Shown: positions 15,332-24,922, numbered from the stretch's first letter. The stretch is DNA of 64,000 nucleotides from Myxococcales bacterium (GCA_016792845.1 JAEUKH010000032.1:32304-96303); one strand, 5' to 3'. Program-made: numbers and translations. The notes: generated by a model not told the origin, from the letters alone.

Positions 15332-15727
15332 ATGGCATACAGCGACAAAGTGATCGATCACGCAGAGAACCCCCGCAACGTGGGCACCCTCGACAAGAGC
15401 GACCCCAACGTGGGCACCGGGCTCGTGGGGGCGCCGGCCTGCGGCGATGTGATGCGGCTCCAGATCAAGGTGAGCGACAGCGGCGTGATCGAAGACGCGC
15501 GCTTCAAGACCTTCGGTTGCGGCTCGGCCATCGCCAGCTCGTCGCTCGCGACCGAGTGGCTCAAGGGTCGCACCCTCGATGAGGCCGAGCAGATCAAGAA
15601 CACCGACATCGTCAATGAGCTCAACCTGCCGCCGGTGAAGATCCACTGCTCGGTGTTGGCCGAAGACGCCATCAAGAGCGCGATCGAAGACTTTCGGCGC
15701 AAGCAGAGTCAGCGCCGCGGCGCTTGA
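15332..15727 (+). CDS. iscU: Iron-sulfur cluster scaffold IscU
   Basis: This 131-residue scaffold assembles [2Fe-2S] clusters from iron and IscS-delivered sulfur. The three ligand cysteines are seen in GAPACGD, FGCGSAIASSS and KIHCSVLAEDA. The chaperone recognition motif LPPVK lies directly before the third cysteine and fits with hscA and hscB downstream. The length matches the family. The start ATG follows iscS by 44 bp. Confidence 0.97.
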   Translation: MAYSDKVIDHAENPRNVGTLDKSDPNVGTGLVGAPACGDVMRLQIKVSDSGVIEDARFKTFGCGSAIASSSLATEWLKGRTLDEAEQIKNTDIVNELNLPPVKIHCSVLAEDAIKSAIEDFRRKQSQRRGA

Positions 15728-15756
15728 GCGTCAAGAAAGAAGCTGAGGCCCACGCG

Positions 15757-16140
15757 ATGGATGCTGTGATGCAACACGACACCCAAGACAAGGTCGAGCC
15801 CCCGAAGGCTGCGCTGAAGATCAACGTGTCACCCAAGGCCGTGGTCAAGGCGCGTGAAGCCCTGGTCAAGCGCGGCACCCCCGACGCGATGCTGCGGCTC
15901 GGGGTGCGGGGCGGCGGGTGCTCGGGCTTCTCGTATGTGATTGAGTTCGCCGACGACAAGGGCGCCCGCGATCAGGTCTTCGAGTTTGACGGCTTGAAGG
16001 TCGTGGTCGACCCGAAATCGCTGGTCTTTCTCAATGGTACGACCCTCGATTATGAGACCAAGCTCATGTCGCACGGGTTCAAGTTTGTGAACCCGAATGA
16101 GACCGCGGGCTGCGGTTGCGGCGACAGCTTCTCGGTCTGA
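15757..16140 (+). CDS. iscA: A-type iron-sulfur carrier IscA
   Basis: This 127-residue HesB/YadR/IscA-family protein carries iron-sulfur clusters to target enzymes. The ligand cysteines are in GGGCSGFSYV and in the C-terminal GCGCGDSF. An N-terminal extension of about 25 residues precedes the conserved domain (INVSPKAVVKAREAL). ATG 15757 has GAGG 8 nt upstream and is preferred. A TTG at 15724 overlapping the iscU stop is possible and would add 11 residues by translational coupling. Confidence 0.93.
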   Translation: MDAVMQHDTQDKVEPPKAALKINVSPKAVVKAREALVKRGTPDAMLRLGVRGGGCSGFSYVIEFADDKGARDQVFEFDGLKVVVDPKSLVFLNGTTLDYETKLMSHGFKFVNPNETAGCGCGDSFSV

Positions 16141-16180
16141 GCCGCCCCGACGGCGCGGCGCCCAACACCCCTAAGACCTC

Positions 16181-16693
16181 ATGACAGACCCCTTTGAGAC
16201 CCTCGGGCTCCCGCGCCGCTTTCGGTTCGAGCGGCTGGCTCTTGAGCAGCGGCACCGCGACCTGGCCAGGGCGCTCCACCCTGATCGCTATGTTGAGGCG
16301 CCCGCCCTTGAGCGGCAGCTCGCGCTCTCGAAGGCCGTCACCGTCAACGAGGCGTACCGCACCTTGCGCGACCCCTTGCAGCGGGCCTTGGCGCTGTTGC
16401 GCCTCGCCGGGCATCCCATCGGCGATCGCGACCGCCCCTCGGCCGAAGTGTTGATGGCCGTCATGGAGCTTCGTGAGGCCCTCGACGAGGCCCGCGCAGA
16501 CCCGGCTCGGGTGGCCTCGCTTCGGAGCCAGGTCGCTTCGGCCATTGCCGAGTGTGAGGCGCTTGTGGCAGAGGCCTTCGACGCGCCCGAAGGGCCCGAC
16601 CCGGCGAGGCTCGACGAGGCCCGCGCGGCGGTGATCAAGCTGCGATATTACCGGCGTTTTGAAGAAGAAGCCGACAGCCTTGAGGCGCTCTAG
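16181..16693 (+). CDS. hscB: Co-chaperone HscB
   Basis: This 170-residue J-protein presents IscU to HscA and stimulates its ATPase. The N-terminal J domain has the HPD motif (ALHPDRY at about 31-37) and the DPFETLGLPRRF start seen in HscB. The C-terminal three-helix domain (about 85-170; VLMAVMELREALDEA, KLRYYRRFEEEADSL) is the IscU-binding part. The gene sits 40 bp after iscA and 41 bp before hscA. Confidence 0.95.
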   Translation: MTDPFETLGLPRRFRFERLALEQRHRDLARALHPDRYVEAPALERQLALSKAVTVNEAYRTLRDPLQRALALLRLAGHPIGDRDRPSAEVLMAVMELREALDEARADPARVASLRSQVASAIAECEALVAEAFDAPEGPDPARLDEARAAVIKLRYYRRFEEEADSLEAL

Positions 16694-16734
16694 GCCGCCT
16701 CACAACCCGTCTCTCGACAGAAGCGCGACCCGCG

Positions 16735-18654
16735 ATGGCTCTCCTCCAGATTTTTGACCCCAAGGCGAAGCCCGCCCCCATCGGGATTGACCTCGGTACA
16801 ACCCACTCGTTGGTGGCTCGGGTGGTCGACAACCGACCCGAGTGTCTTATCACCTGTGACGGCTCGCCGCTGCTCCCCAGCGTGGTTCACTATATGGAGC
16901 ACGGCGGTGTTTTGGTCGGCTCTGAGGCGCTGCGCAAGGCGGCGCTCTTCCCCAAAGAGACGCTCATTTCGGTGAAGCGCTTTATGGGTCGCGGCGCCGA
17001 CGATGCCGAGACGCGCCGCTTGGGGCCATATACCTTTGTGGGCGCTGAGGGCGCTTCGAACACGGTTCGATTTCAGGTTCACCAGCGCGCGGTGACGCCG
17101 GTCGAGGTGAGCGCCGAGATCTTGCGCGCATTGAAGACCCGCGCCGAAGAGACCATGCGCACCGTCGGCGGCGCGGTGATCACCGTGCCCGCATACTTCG
17201 ACGACGCGCAGCGGCAAGCCACCCGCGACGCGGGGCGCCTCGCGGGGCTCGAGGTCTTGCGTCTCTTGAATGAACCGACCGCCGCGGCCCTCGCGTACGG
17301 CCTCGACAAGGGTCGCACCAAGGGCACCTTCGCGGTGTACGACTTCGGCGGCGGCACCTTTGACATCACCGTGCTCGTGCTCGACGACGGCGTGTTTGAA
17401 GTGCGCGCGACCGGGGGCGACGCCCAACTCGGCGGCGACGACATCGACCGCGCCCTCGCCGGCACGTTCTTGTCTGAAATGAATGCGGCCGAGGCGCCTT
17501 CTGCCGAGCTGATCCGTGTGGCGCTCCTGGCCGCTCGGGCCGCGAAGCACGCGCTCACTGACGCCGAAGAGACCGAGGTCAGCATCGCCCGCGAAGGCGG
17601 CGAGGTGTGGCGCACGACGCTGACCCGCGCGCGCTTCGAGGCGCTGGTGGCCCCGGTGGTCGAGCGCACAGGCCCCGTGGTGCGGCGCGCGTTGCGTGAT
17701 GCGGGGCTCAAGGCCGAGGCCCTCGACGGGGTGATCTTGGTGGGGGGCTCGACCCGGGTGCCGCTGGTGCGACGCTTCGTCGAGACGCTCTTTCAACAGA
17801 CGCCGCTCGCTGACATCGACCCCGATCAGGTGGTGGCCCTCGGGGCCGCCATTCAGGCCAACCTCCTCGCGGGTGATCACGACGGCGAAGAGGCCTTGAT
17901 CCTCGATGTGACGCCGCTCTCATTGGGGCTTGAGACCATGGGCGGGATCGCCGAGAAGATCCTCCCGCGTAACACCACCATTCCCGCGGGGCGGGCTCAG
18001 GTGTTCACCACCTATGCAGACAATCAAACCGGGTTCGTGGTGCATGTCGTTCAGGGTGAGCGCGAGCTCGCGGCCGACAACCGCTCGTTGGCGCGGTTTA
18101 CGCTGAAGGGTATTCCCCCGATGCCGGCCGGGGCGGCGCGGCTTGAGGTGACCTTCAGGGTCGACGCCGACGGCCTTCTGACGGTGCGCGCGCACGAGCA
18201 AACCACGGGGGTCGAACAGTCGATCGAGGTGACGCCCTCGTACGGCCTCCACGCCGACGACATTGAAAAGATGTTGCTCGACTCGTTTGAACATGCCGAA
18301 GACGACCTTCAAGTGCGACAGCTCCAGGAGCGCATCGTTGAAGCCGAGCAGGTGATCGCGGCCACAGAGAAGGCTCTGACCCGTGATGGTGACCTCCTCG
18401 ACGAAGACGAGCGGGCAGAGCTCGACGGCGCGCTCGGGGCGCTGCGGGGCGCCATCGCGCAGCGCAACAAGGAGCTTCTCAAGCTGCGCACCGAGGGGCT
18501 CGACCGGGCCTCGCTCCCGCTCGCCGAACGCCGTATGAACCGCGCCGTGCGTGACGCTATGAAGGGCCACGCGCTGCAAGAGTTTGAAGAACAAGTCAAA
18601 GACCGCCCGCTGCACCCACACCTTGTGGCGGCGCCGACGCCCGATGACGCCTGA
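16735..18654 (+). CDS. hscA: Hsp70-family chaperone HscA
   Basis: This 639-residue DnaK-like ATPase acts on IscU to help release or transfer clusters. ATP-binding blocks are GIDLGTTHSLVA near residue 18, YDFGGGTFDITVL near 202 and VILVGGSTRVPLVRR near 338. The substrate-binding beta domain and helical lid follow. The length is close to E. coli HscA (616) and shorter than many DnaK proteins. It lacks the acidic DnaK C-terminal tail. The gene order hscB-hscA-fdx confirms the assignment. Confidence 0.96.
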   Translation: MALLQIFDPKAKPAPIGIDLGTTHSLVARVVDNRPECLITCDGSPLLPSVVHYMEHGGVLVGSEALRKAALFPKETLISVKRFMGRGADDAETRRLGPYTFVGAEGASNTVRFQVHQRAVTPVEVSAEILRALKTRAEETMRTVGGAVITVPAYFDDAQRQATRDAGRLAGLEVLRLLNEPTAAALAYGLDKGRTKGTFAVYDFGGGTFDITVLVLDDGVFEVRATGGDAQLGGDDIDRALAGTFLSEMNAAEAPSAELIRVALLAARAAKHALTDAEETEVSIAREGGEVWRTTLTRARFEALVAPVVERTGPVVRRALRDAGLKAEALDGVILVGGSTRVPLVRRFVETLFQQTPLADIDPDQVVALGAAIQANLLAGDHDGEEALILDVTPLSLGLETMGGIAEKILPRNTTIPAGRAQVFTTYADNQTGFVVHVVQGERELAADNRSLARFTLKGIPPMPAGAARLEVTFRVDADGLLTVRAHEQTTGVEQSIEVTPSYGLHADDIEKMLLDSFEHAEDDLQVRQLQERIVEAEQVIAATEKALTRDGDLLDEDERAELDGALGALRGAIAQRNKELLKLRTEGLDRASLPLAERRMNRAVRDAMKGHALQEFEEQVKDRPLHPHLVAAPTPDDA

Positions 18655-18693
18655 GCGCCTTCAGCGCTCTCGCGAGAAGTGATCGCCCACGCC

Positions 18694-19086
18694 ATGCCCA
18701 TCGTACGATTCATTCACCGAGAAGAAGGCCCCTTTGAGGTCGAGGTGCCGACCGGCACGACGCTCCTTCAGGCTGCGCAGAAGGCTCACGCGCCTGAGGG
18801 CTCGGCCTGCGGCGGGGTCTGCGCTTGCTCGACGTGTCATGTGATCATTCGTAAAGGTTTTCAGCTCTTGTCTGAGATTGAAGACGAAGAGAATGACATT
18901 CTCGACAAGGCCTTCGACGTCGAGCCGAACTCGCGCCTCGGTTGCCAGGCGAGCATCGTGCGCGACGGGCAGCTCGAGGTCGAGATCACCCGTGAGAGCT
19001 ACGAGACCTGGTACAACGAGCACCCGCGCGAGCGCCACGCCCGCGATGAGCGGCTGAAGCAGGCCCGCCTCGCCGGCAAGCCCTGA
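18694..19086 (+). CDS. fdx: [2Fe-2S] ferredoxin of the Isc system
   Basis: The 130-residue protein supplies electrons for cluster assembly. The adrenodoxin-type ligand pattern is seen in SACGGVCACSTCH and LGCQA, i.e. C-x5-C-x2-C plus a distant Cys. A charged C-terminal extension of about 25 residues (RESYETWYNEH onward) is longer than in E. coli Fdx. ATG 18694 (MPIVRFIHREEG) gives the standard N-terminus; a GTG 15 bp upstream is possible. The next gene starts 6 bp after the stop. Confidence 0.94.
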   Translation: MPIVRFIHREEGPFEVEVPTGTTLLQAAQKAHAPEGSACGGVCACSTCHVIIRKGFQLLSEIEDEENDILDKAFDVEPNSRLGCQASIVRDGQLEVEITRESYETWYNEHPRERHARDERLKQARLAGKP

Positions 19087-19092
19087 CCGCCC

Positions 19093-20325
19093 GTGCGCGC
19101 TCTCCTGGTCGCGCTCTTCGCGCTGATTTACGCGGGTATTTCTGCGCGACGGGTGCCCTTCCTTCCGATCGGTCGGCCGGCCTTGGCGATGGTCGGGGCG
19201 AGCCTCCTGGTGGCGGTTGGCACCTTCGCGGGGCCTTACGGTCTTCAGACCGAAGAGGCCTTTCATTCGATTGAGCCCAACACCCTTGCGCTCTTGCTCG
19301 GCATGATGACCCTCTCGGCGACGCTGGGCGAGGCGGGTTTTTTCGCCTTGGCGGGGCGCTGGTTGGGGCGATCGATCGAGACGCCTGCGGGGCTCCTCTG
19401 GGCGGTGACGTTGGGGTGCGGCCTCCTCTCTGCGCTGTTGGTCAACGACGCGGTGTGCCTCCTGGCGACGCCTTTGGTGGTCGAGGTGGCGCGTCGCCGC
19501 GGGGCGCGTCTTCGGCCTTTGCTCTTCGCGGTGGCGATGGGCTCGAACGTGGGCTCCGCGATGACCCTCGCGGGCAACCCGCAGAACATGCTGGTGGCGC
19601 GGCTCTCTTCATTGAGCTACCGGGGTTACCTCGTTGAGGTCGCCTTCCCGGTGGGGGCTTCGTTGTTGGTGACGGCGGCGATGTTGCATTGGCTCATGCG
19701 CCGCGAGCTCGTGTTTGAGGCCCCCGAGGCCGAGGCGTCGCAGCTCGAAGCGCCGGTCGCGCCGCGGCTGCTGGCGGGGGCCTTGGTGGCGCTGCTGGTG
19801 GTGGTGGCGGGCAACCTCGGCGGCGCCTCGCTGGCGTGGAGCGCGATGCTCGGGGCCTCGCTCGCGTTGGTGGTGGCGGGGGCGCGGGCCGAGTCGATTC
19901 TCTTGAGAGTCGAAGGGAGCGTGCTGCTCTTCTTTGCTGGGCTCTTCGTGGTGGTGGCGGCGCTGCGAAAGACGGGCTTGCCTTCAGAGTGGCTCGCCGC
20001 GCTCGGGCCCACCCAAGGTGTTGAGGGGCTCAAGCTCCTCGTGCCGACCTTGACCCTCGGTTCGCAGATCGTCAGCAATGTGCCGTTGATTCTGTTGTTA
20101 GAGCCGTGGATCCGCACCTTCCCCGATGCGACCCTGGCGTGGACGATGACCGCCGTGGTGTCGACCCTCGCGGGCAATTTGACCCCCCTCGGCAGCGTCG
20201 CGAACATCATCGTGCTCGAACAGGCGCGTCAGAAGATGGGCATCGTCGAATACCTCAAGGTCGGGGTGCCGGTCACCTTGGTGAGCACCATGACCGCGGT
20301 GGCGCTGCTCTTGTTTCGACGATGA
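19093..20325 (+). CDS. ArsB/NhaD-superfamily ion transporter
   Basis: The 410-residue protein has about eleven membrane helices and the ion transporter superfamily motifs SALLVNDAVCLLATPL and GSAMTLAGNPQNML, repeated in weaker form as QIVSNVPLILLL and GNLTPLGSVANI. This duplicated architecture is shared by ArsB, YbiR and SLC13-type anion carriers. The substrate cannot be told from sequence. A GTG start lies 6 bp after fdx, and the last bases overlap the next start (ATGA), so it is clearly in the isc transcription unit. Its link to iron-sulfur assembly is unexplained. Confidence 0.85.
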   Translation: MRALLVALFALIYAGISARRVPFLPIGRPALAMVGASLLVAVGTFAGPYGLQTEEAFHSIEPNTLALLLGMMTLSATLGEAGFFALAGRWLGRSIETPAGLLWAVTLGCGLLSALLVNDAVCLLATPLVVEVARRRGARLRPLLFAVAMGSNVGSAMTLAGNPQNMLVARLSSLSYRGYLVEVAFPVGASLLVTAAMLHWLMRRELVFEAPEAEASQLEAPVAPRLLAGALVALLVVVAGNLGGASLAWSAMLGASLALVVAGARAESILLRVEGSVLLFFAGLFVVVAALRKTGLPSEWLAALGPTQGVEGLKLLVPTLTLGSQIVSNVPLILLLEPWIRTFPDATLAWTMTAVVSTLAGNLTPLGSVANIIVLEQARQKMGIVEYLKVGVPVTLVSTMTAVALLLFRR

Positions 20326-22133
20326 CGACGGGCCGTGCGCGCGTGTACCGTCGGCGTCTCTTGAAGGCCGTTGATTCATTGCGTTGGTGTGCGTCGCTCG
20401 GGCTCTCGCTGCTGGCCTGCGGGCAGAGCGTGTCTCCGACGGTCGACGCGGGCGGGCTCGTCGATGCGCCGACCGGTGACACCGCGGTCGATGTGAGGCC
20501 CCTCGCCGATCAGCCCGAGGTCGGGCGCGATGTGCCGATGCTGGGTAACCTCCCGCAGCATGTGGGGTCGGCCTCCGATCGCTTTCTCACGGCTGACGAG
20601 TGTGCGGTGTGTCACAGCGGGCGGAGCCTGGCGGCGATGCGCGATCGGGCCGGCAACGACGTGTCACCCGTTCGCTTATGGGATCGTTCGATGATGGCCT
20701 TCTCGGCCCGCGACCCGTACTGGCTCGCTGCGTTCTCGCATGAGCGGCAGTCGAACCCGCGCGCCGTGGCGGCGGTCGAGCAGCTCTGCACCCGGTGTCA
20801 TGCGCCCGCGGGGGCCGTCGAGCGCGCGCTGGTGGGTGAGCGCATGAGGCTCGACGACATCACCCGCGGCAACGACGACGCCGCGGTGTTGGGGCGCGAA
20901 GGCGTGGGGTGCACGCTCTGTCACAGCATCACGGCGGCGCGTCTCGGCACCGCTGAGAGCTTCAACGCCCAGTTTGAGATCAACACCCGACGCGAGCTCT
21001 ACGGCCCGCACGCCGACCCCCTCGCGGCCCCCATGATCGGGTGGACGGGCTTCGCCCCCGTCTACCGAGAGCATCTCTCAGAGAGCGGGCTCTGCGCGTC
21101 GTGTCACACCGTGCTCACGCGCAGCCTCAATGAAGCGGGCGAGGTCGATGGGCCGCTCTTCCCTGAACAGGTGCCTTATCTTGAGTGGAGAAACTCTGTC
21201 TTCAATCAAGAGGGCACGCCGGGGCCCCGCGCGCAATCGTGTCAAGGGTGTCACATGCCCTCGACCGACGACGAGGGGAACCCCATCGAGACCCGCATCG
21301 CCAGCGTCGGCGGGAGCCCGCTCCGCACCCGCTACGGCCGCCACGGCTTTCTCGGCGGCAACGCTTACATGTTGAGCCTCTTGGCGGCCAACACCCGCTG
21401 GGCTGGCACCTGGGTGACTCCCGCAGAGCTCAACCAGAGCGCCGCGCAGACCGCCCGCTTCGCCAGCACGGCGGCGCGCGTCGAGCTTGTGCAGCTCACC
21501 CGCGAGGGCGCGACGCTGCGGGCCACGGTGCGGGTGCTCAATCGCTCGGGGCATCGCTTCCCGACGGGGTATCCGACGCGCAGGGCGTGGCTGCATTTTC
21601 GGGTCGAAGACGAGCGCGGCGCGGTGCGCTTCGAGTCGGGCGCCCAGAACGCCGAGGGCGCCATCGTGGGCGCCACGGGGCAGCGTCTCGACGGCGCCGA
21701 GGTGGCGCTCGTGCATCGCGACCGCATCACCTCGGGCGATGAGGTTCAGGTCTATGAAGGGGTGCCGGTTGACCATCAGGGGCGGCCGACCCACGCGCTC
21801 CTGCGGGCCGTGCGCTGGGTCAAAGACAACAGGCTCTTGCCCGAAGGCTGGTCGCCGACGCACCCCGACGCCGCGATGACGACGCCGGTCGGCGTCACAG
21901 GTGACAACAACTTCGTGCCCGGCGAAGACGCCGTCACCTATGAGGTGAGCGTGCCCGCCGAAGGGGCCTTGCGGGTCACCGTCAACCTGCGATTTCAGAC
22001 CGTCACCCCCGCCGCGGTCGACATCGAAGCGGGGGCGAACACCCTCGAAGGCGCGCGCTTTGTCTCCATGGCGCGCGCCCGCCCACCGGTGGCCATCACC
22101 CTCTCGACAGCGTCGCAGACCCTGCCTCAGTGA
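20322..22133 (+). CDS. Five-heme c-type cytochrome lipoprotein
   Basis: The 603-residue protein has a signal peptide with the lipobox LSLLACG (Cys near 33), an Asp/Pro-rich linker and five CxxCH heme-binding motifs: CAVCH (94), CTRCH (156), CTLCH (197), CASCH (258) and CQGCH (307). A C-terminal beta-rich domain of about 200 residues follows (HRFPTGYPTRRAWLHFRVED). It is probably an outer-membrane or periplasmic electron carrier. ATG 20322 overlaps the transporter stop. Other starts upstream lie inside the transporter gene. The electron partner is unknown. Confidence 0.88.
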   Translation: MTTGRARVYRRRLLKAVDSLRWCASLGLSLLACGQSVSPTVDAGGLVDAPTGDTAVDVRPLADQPEVGRDVPMLGNLPQHVGSASDRFLTADECAVCHSGRSLAAMRDRAGNDVSPVRLWDRSMMAFSARDPYWLAAFSHERQSNPRAVAAVEQLCTRCHAPAGAVERALVGERMRLDDITRGNDDAAVLGREGVGCTLCHSITAARLGTAESFNAQFEINTRRELYGPHADPLAAPMIGWTGFAPVYREHLSESGLCASCHTVLTRSLNEAGEVDGPLFPEQVPYLEWRNSVFNQEGTPGPRAQSCQGCHMPSTDDEGNPIETRIASVGGSPLRTRYGRHGFLGGNAYMLSLLAANTRWAGTWVTPAELNQSAAQTARFASTAARVELVQLTREGATLRATVRVLNRSGHRFPTGYPTRRAWLHFRVEDERGAVRFESGAQNAEGAIVGATGQRLDGAEVALVHRDRITSGDEVQVYEGVPVDHQGRPTHALLRAVRWVKDNRLLPEGWSPTHPDAAMTTPVGVTGDNNFVPGEDAVTYEVSVPAEGALRVTVNLRFQTVTPAAVDIEAGANTLEGARFVSMARARPPVAITLSTASQTLPQ

Positions 22134-22801
22134 GCGGCGCGAACGAGCTGCAACACCAACGCGAAATGCATCGCGCAGGCGATCAGCGTGAGGGCGTGAA
22201 AGACCTCGTGGTACCCGAAGACGTTCTTTACAATGTCTGGCTTGCGCAGCGCGTAGACCACGGCGCCGAGTGAGTACACGAGCCCGCCGCCCAAGATCAA
22301 CGCGCCCTGGGTGGTGCTGAGCGCCGCGCGCACCGCGCCGATGTACGGCACGATCGACCAACCCACAAACAGGTAGATCAACGCCGTCACAGGCTTCGGA
22401 GCGTGAACCCAAAAGATCGACTGAAACACTCCCGCCAGGGCCCCGAGCCACACCGTCGTGAGGAGCCGCGCGGCCAGGGCCTCAGGCAGCCCCAAGAGGC
22501 AGATGGGGGTGTAGGTGCCTGCGATCAGCACAAAAATCGCCGCGTGATCGAGGCGCCGCATGAAGGCCCGCCGCGGCGGCGACCAGGTCGGGCGATGGTA
22601 CACCGCGCTCACGGTGAACAAGGTCACCACCGAGAGCATGTAGATCAACGCCGCAGAGGCCGCCCGCGCCGTCGGCGCCATCGCCACCAGCACCACCCCG
22701 GCGCCGAAGGTCGACACCGCGGCCCATTGATGCAACACACCCCGCAACGAGGGCTTGATCGGCTTCGCCGCAGTCTGCTCAAACCCTGCAATCGTTGTCA
22801 T
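22127..22801 (-). CDS. Hemolysin III-family (PAQR-like) membrane protein
   Basis: The 224-residue protein has seven predicted membrane helices and the family motifs: an N-terminal RGVLHQWA block, VYHRPTW with the conserved His, LDHAAIFVLIAGTYTP, and FGYHEVFHALT near the C-terminus with the two His that bind metal in PAQR relatives. Bacterial members (YqfA/TrhA) affect membrane energetics and fluidity. The ATG at 22801 begins the conserved part. The last seven bases overlap the convergent cytochrome gene. A TTGACA-type promoter lies upstream on this strand. Confidence 0.9.
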   Translation of the reverse strand: MTTIAGFEQTAAKPIKPSLRGVLHQWAAVSTFGAGVVLVAMAPTARAASAALIYMLSVVTLFTVSAVYHRPTWSPPRRAFMRRLDHAAIFVLIAGTYTPICLLGLPEALAARLLTTVWLGALAGVFQSIFWVHAPKPVTALIYLFVGWSIVPYIGAVRAALSTTQGALILGGGLVYSLGAVVYALRKPDIVKNVFGYHEVFHALTLIACAMHFALVLQLVRAAH

Positions 22802-22856
22802 GTGAACCCTCGCGCCGCGCACCCCAGAAGACCACAAACAATCGACAGACCAATGC

Positions 22857-22885
22857 CCGTTACGGCAATTGCTGCGGTGTGTCAA
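22857..22885 (-). promoter_or_regulatory. Possible promoter of the hemolysin III gene
   Basis: On the minus strand a perfect TTGACA (plus-strand 22880-22885) is followed after 17 bp by TAACGG (22857-22862). The leader would be about 45-50 nt. The -10 box is poor, but the spacing and the AT-richness of this short stretch support the call. Confidence 0.4.
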
Positions 22886-22915
22886 TTGTCGGAGGTCTTT
22901 GACCGCGGCGCGGCC

Positions 22916-24922
22916 TCAGCGTGACGGGGTGTTGAGCCAATCGGTGATGCGCGCGACGATCTGCGGGGCGGTGAGGCCGTACTTCTCTGCGAGCACGCGG
23001 GCGGGGGCTGAGGCGCCGAAGCGGTCGACGCCGAGGGCCAGGCCGTCGCGGCCGACCCAGCGGTGCCAGAGGTCGGTGCGGCCCGCTTCGATGCTGACCC
23101 TGCGCCCTTCGGCGGGGAGCACGGCGTGTTGGTAGGCGTCGTCTTGGGCGGCGAAGCGCTCGACGCAGGGCATCGAGACGACCCGCACCGCGCGGCCGTT
23201 TGCGCTGAGCGCGCGGGCGGCTTCGAGGGCGAGGCCGACTTCGCTCCCGGTGGCGATGATGACGAGGTCGGGGGCGCGGCCGTCGGGTTCATGAGAGAGC
23301 ACGTATCCGCCGCGGGCGGCGAGGGCGGCGCGCTCGGCCCCGCCGGGCAGGGCGTCGACCTTCTGTCGCGAGAAGATCAGCTCTGAAGGGCCGTCGCGGC
23401 GTGCGGCGGCCGAGGCCCAGGCGGCGGCGCACTCGATGGCATCGGCGGGACGCCAGACATGCACATTGGGGATCAATCGCAGCGCCGCGACGTGCTCGAT
23501 CGACTGATGGGTGGGCCCGTCTTCTCCCAAGAAGATGGAGTCATGGGTGAAGACGTGCACCACGGGCAGTTCTGAGAGCGCCGCGAGGCGAATCGCGGGG
23601 CGCATGTAGTCGCTAAAGGTCAAAAAGGTGGCCGTAAACGGGATGAACATCCCATAGAGGGCCATGCCGTTGGCCACCGCGCCCATGGCGTGCTCGCGGA
23701 TGCCGAAGCGGAGGTTGCGCCCCTCGAAGTGCCCTCGCAACACCTTCGCCGAGCCTGCGATCACGGTCTTGGTCGAGCCCCCGAGGTCGGCGTCGCCGCC
23801 CACGAGCGAGGGCATGAGGGCCGCGATGCGTTGCTCGATGGCGCCGCCGAGCGAGCGGGTCGCGTCGGTCTGTGACGGCGCCGCGGCGACACACTGGTCG
23901 AGCAGCGCGTCGGGCACCTCGCGGCGCAGCATCGCGTCGAGCTGAGCGGCCTCGGCGGGGTGCTCGGCGCGCCAGGTACGGCAATGGCCCTGCCACGCGT
24001 CGTAGGCCGCGGTGCGCGACGCCGCGAGCGCTTCGGCGCGGGCCCGCACGGCCTCGGGCACCACGAAGGTCGCGTCTTCGGGCCACCCGAGCGCGCGCCG
24101 CATGGCCAGCGTCTCGTTCTTGCCGAGCGGCTCGCCGTGAACCTTGTGCGAGCCCGCCTTGGTGGGCGCCCCTTGGCCGATCACCGTGCGCGCGAGGATG
24201 AGCGTGGGCTTGTCGTGGGTCGACGCCGCGAGCTCGTAAGCGGCCAGGATCTGCGCGTGGTTGTGGCCGTCGATGCTGAGGGTGCGCCACCCGCAGGCCT
24301 CGAAGCGCCGCGCGACGTCTTCGCTGAACGCCTCGTCGATCGCGCCGTCGAGGGTGATCTTGTTGTCATCGTAGATGAGGGTGAGGTTGCCGAGGCCGAG
24401 GTGACCGGCCATCGAGGCGGCCTCGTAGGCGATGCCCTCCATCACGTCGCCGTCGCTCACGATGGCCCAGATGCGATGGTTGAACAGACCCGAGAAGCGC
24501 GCGTCGGCCATCTTCGACGCCAGGGCCATCCCGACCGCGTTGGCGAAGCCCTGCCCGAGCGGCCCCGTCGTGACCTCGACGCCCGGCGTGAGGTGAACCT
24601 CGGGGTGCCCCGGCGTCTTCGAGCCCCACTGCCGAAACCGCTTCAGCTCATCGAGCGAGAGGTCGTACCCCGCGAGGTGCAACATCGCATAGAGGAGCAT
24701 CGAGCCGTGCCCCGGGCTCAACAAGAAGCGGTCGCGGTCAATCCAGTGAGGGTCTTTGGGGTTGTGACGAAGATACCGACTGAAGAGAAGCCACGTCAGG
24801 TCGGCGGCCCCGAGGGGGAGCCCCGGGTGCCCGCTGTTGGCAGCTTCAATCGCGTCAATCGCGAGAAACTTCAGGGTCTTGATCGCGAGGAGGTCAACAT
24901 CATCGACGGCGGCTCGGCTCAT
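22916..24922 (-). CDS. tkt: Transketolase
   Basis: The 668-residue thiamine diphosphate enzyme moves two-carbon units in the pentose phosphate pathway. Conserved blocks include NSGHPGLPLGAAD near residue 30, the TPP/Mg motif GDGDVMEGIAYEAASMAGHLGLGNL in its usual place near 150-175 (here written VSDGDVMEGI onward), and LRFGIREHAMGAVANGMALYG and THDSIFLGEDGPTHQ in the C-terminal half. The length is normal for bacterial TktA. TACTAA lies 11 nt upstream of the ATG on this strand and may be its -10 box. The gene is divergent from terC. Confidence 0.97.
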   Translation of the reverse strand: MSRAAVDDVDLLAIKTLKFLAIDAIEAANSGHPGLPLGAADLTWLLFSRYLRHNPKDPHWIDRDRFLLSPGHGSMLLYAMLHLAGYDLSLDELKRFRQWGSKTPGHPEVHLTPGVEVTTGPLGQGFANAVGMALASKMADARFSGLFNHRIWAIVSDGDVMEGIAYEAASMAGHLGLGNLTLIYDDNKITLDGAIDEAFSEDVARRFEACGWRTLSIDGHNHAQILAAYELAASTHDKPTLILARTVIGQGAPTKAGSHKVHGEPLGKNETLAMRRALGWPEDATFVVPEAVRARAEALAASRTAAYDAWQGHCRTWRAEHPAEAAQLDAMLRREVPDALLDQCVAAAPSQTDATRSLGGAIEQRIAALMPSLVGGDADLGGSTKTVIAGSAKVLRGHFEGRNLRFGIREHAMGAVANGMALYGMFIPFTATFLTFSDYMRPAIRLAALSELPVVHVFTHDSIFLGEDGPTHQSIEHVAALRLIPNVHVWRPADAIECAAAWASAAARRDGPSELIFSRQKVDALPGGAERAALAARGGYVLSHEPDGRAPDLVIIATGSEVGLALEAARALSANGRAVRVVSMPCVERFAAQDDAYQHAVLPAEGRRVSIEAGRTDLWHRWVGRDGLALGVDRFGASAPARVLAEKYGLTAPQIVARITDWLNTPSR

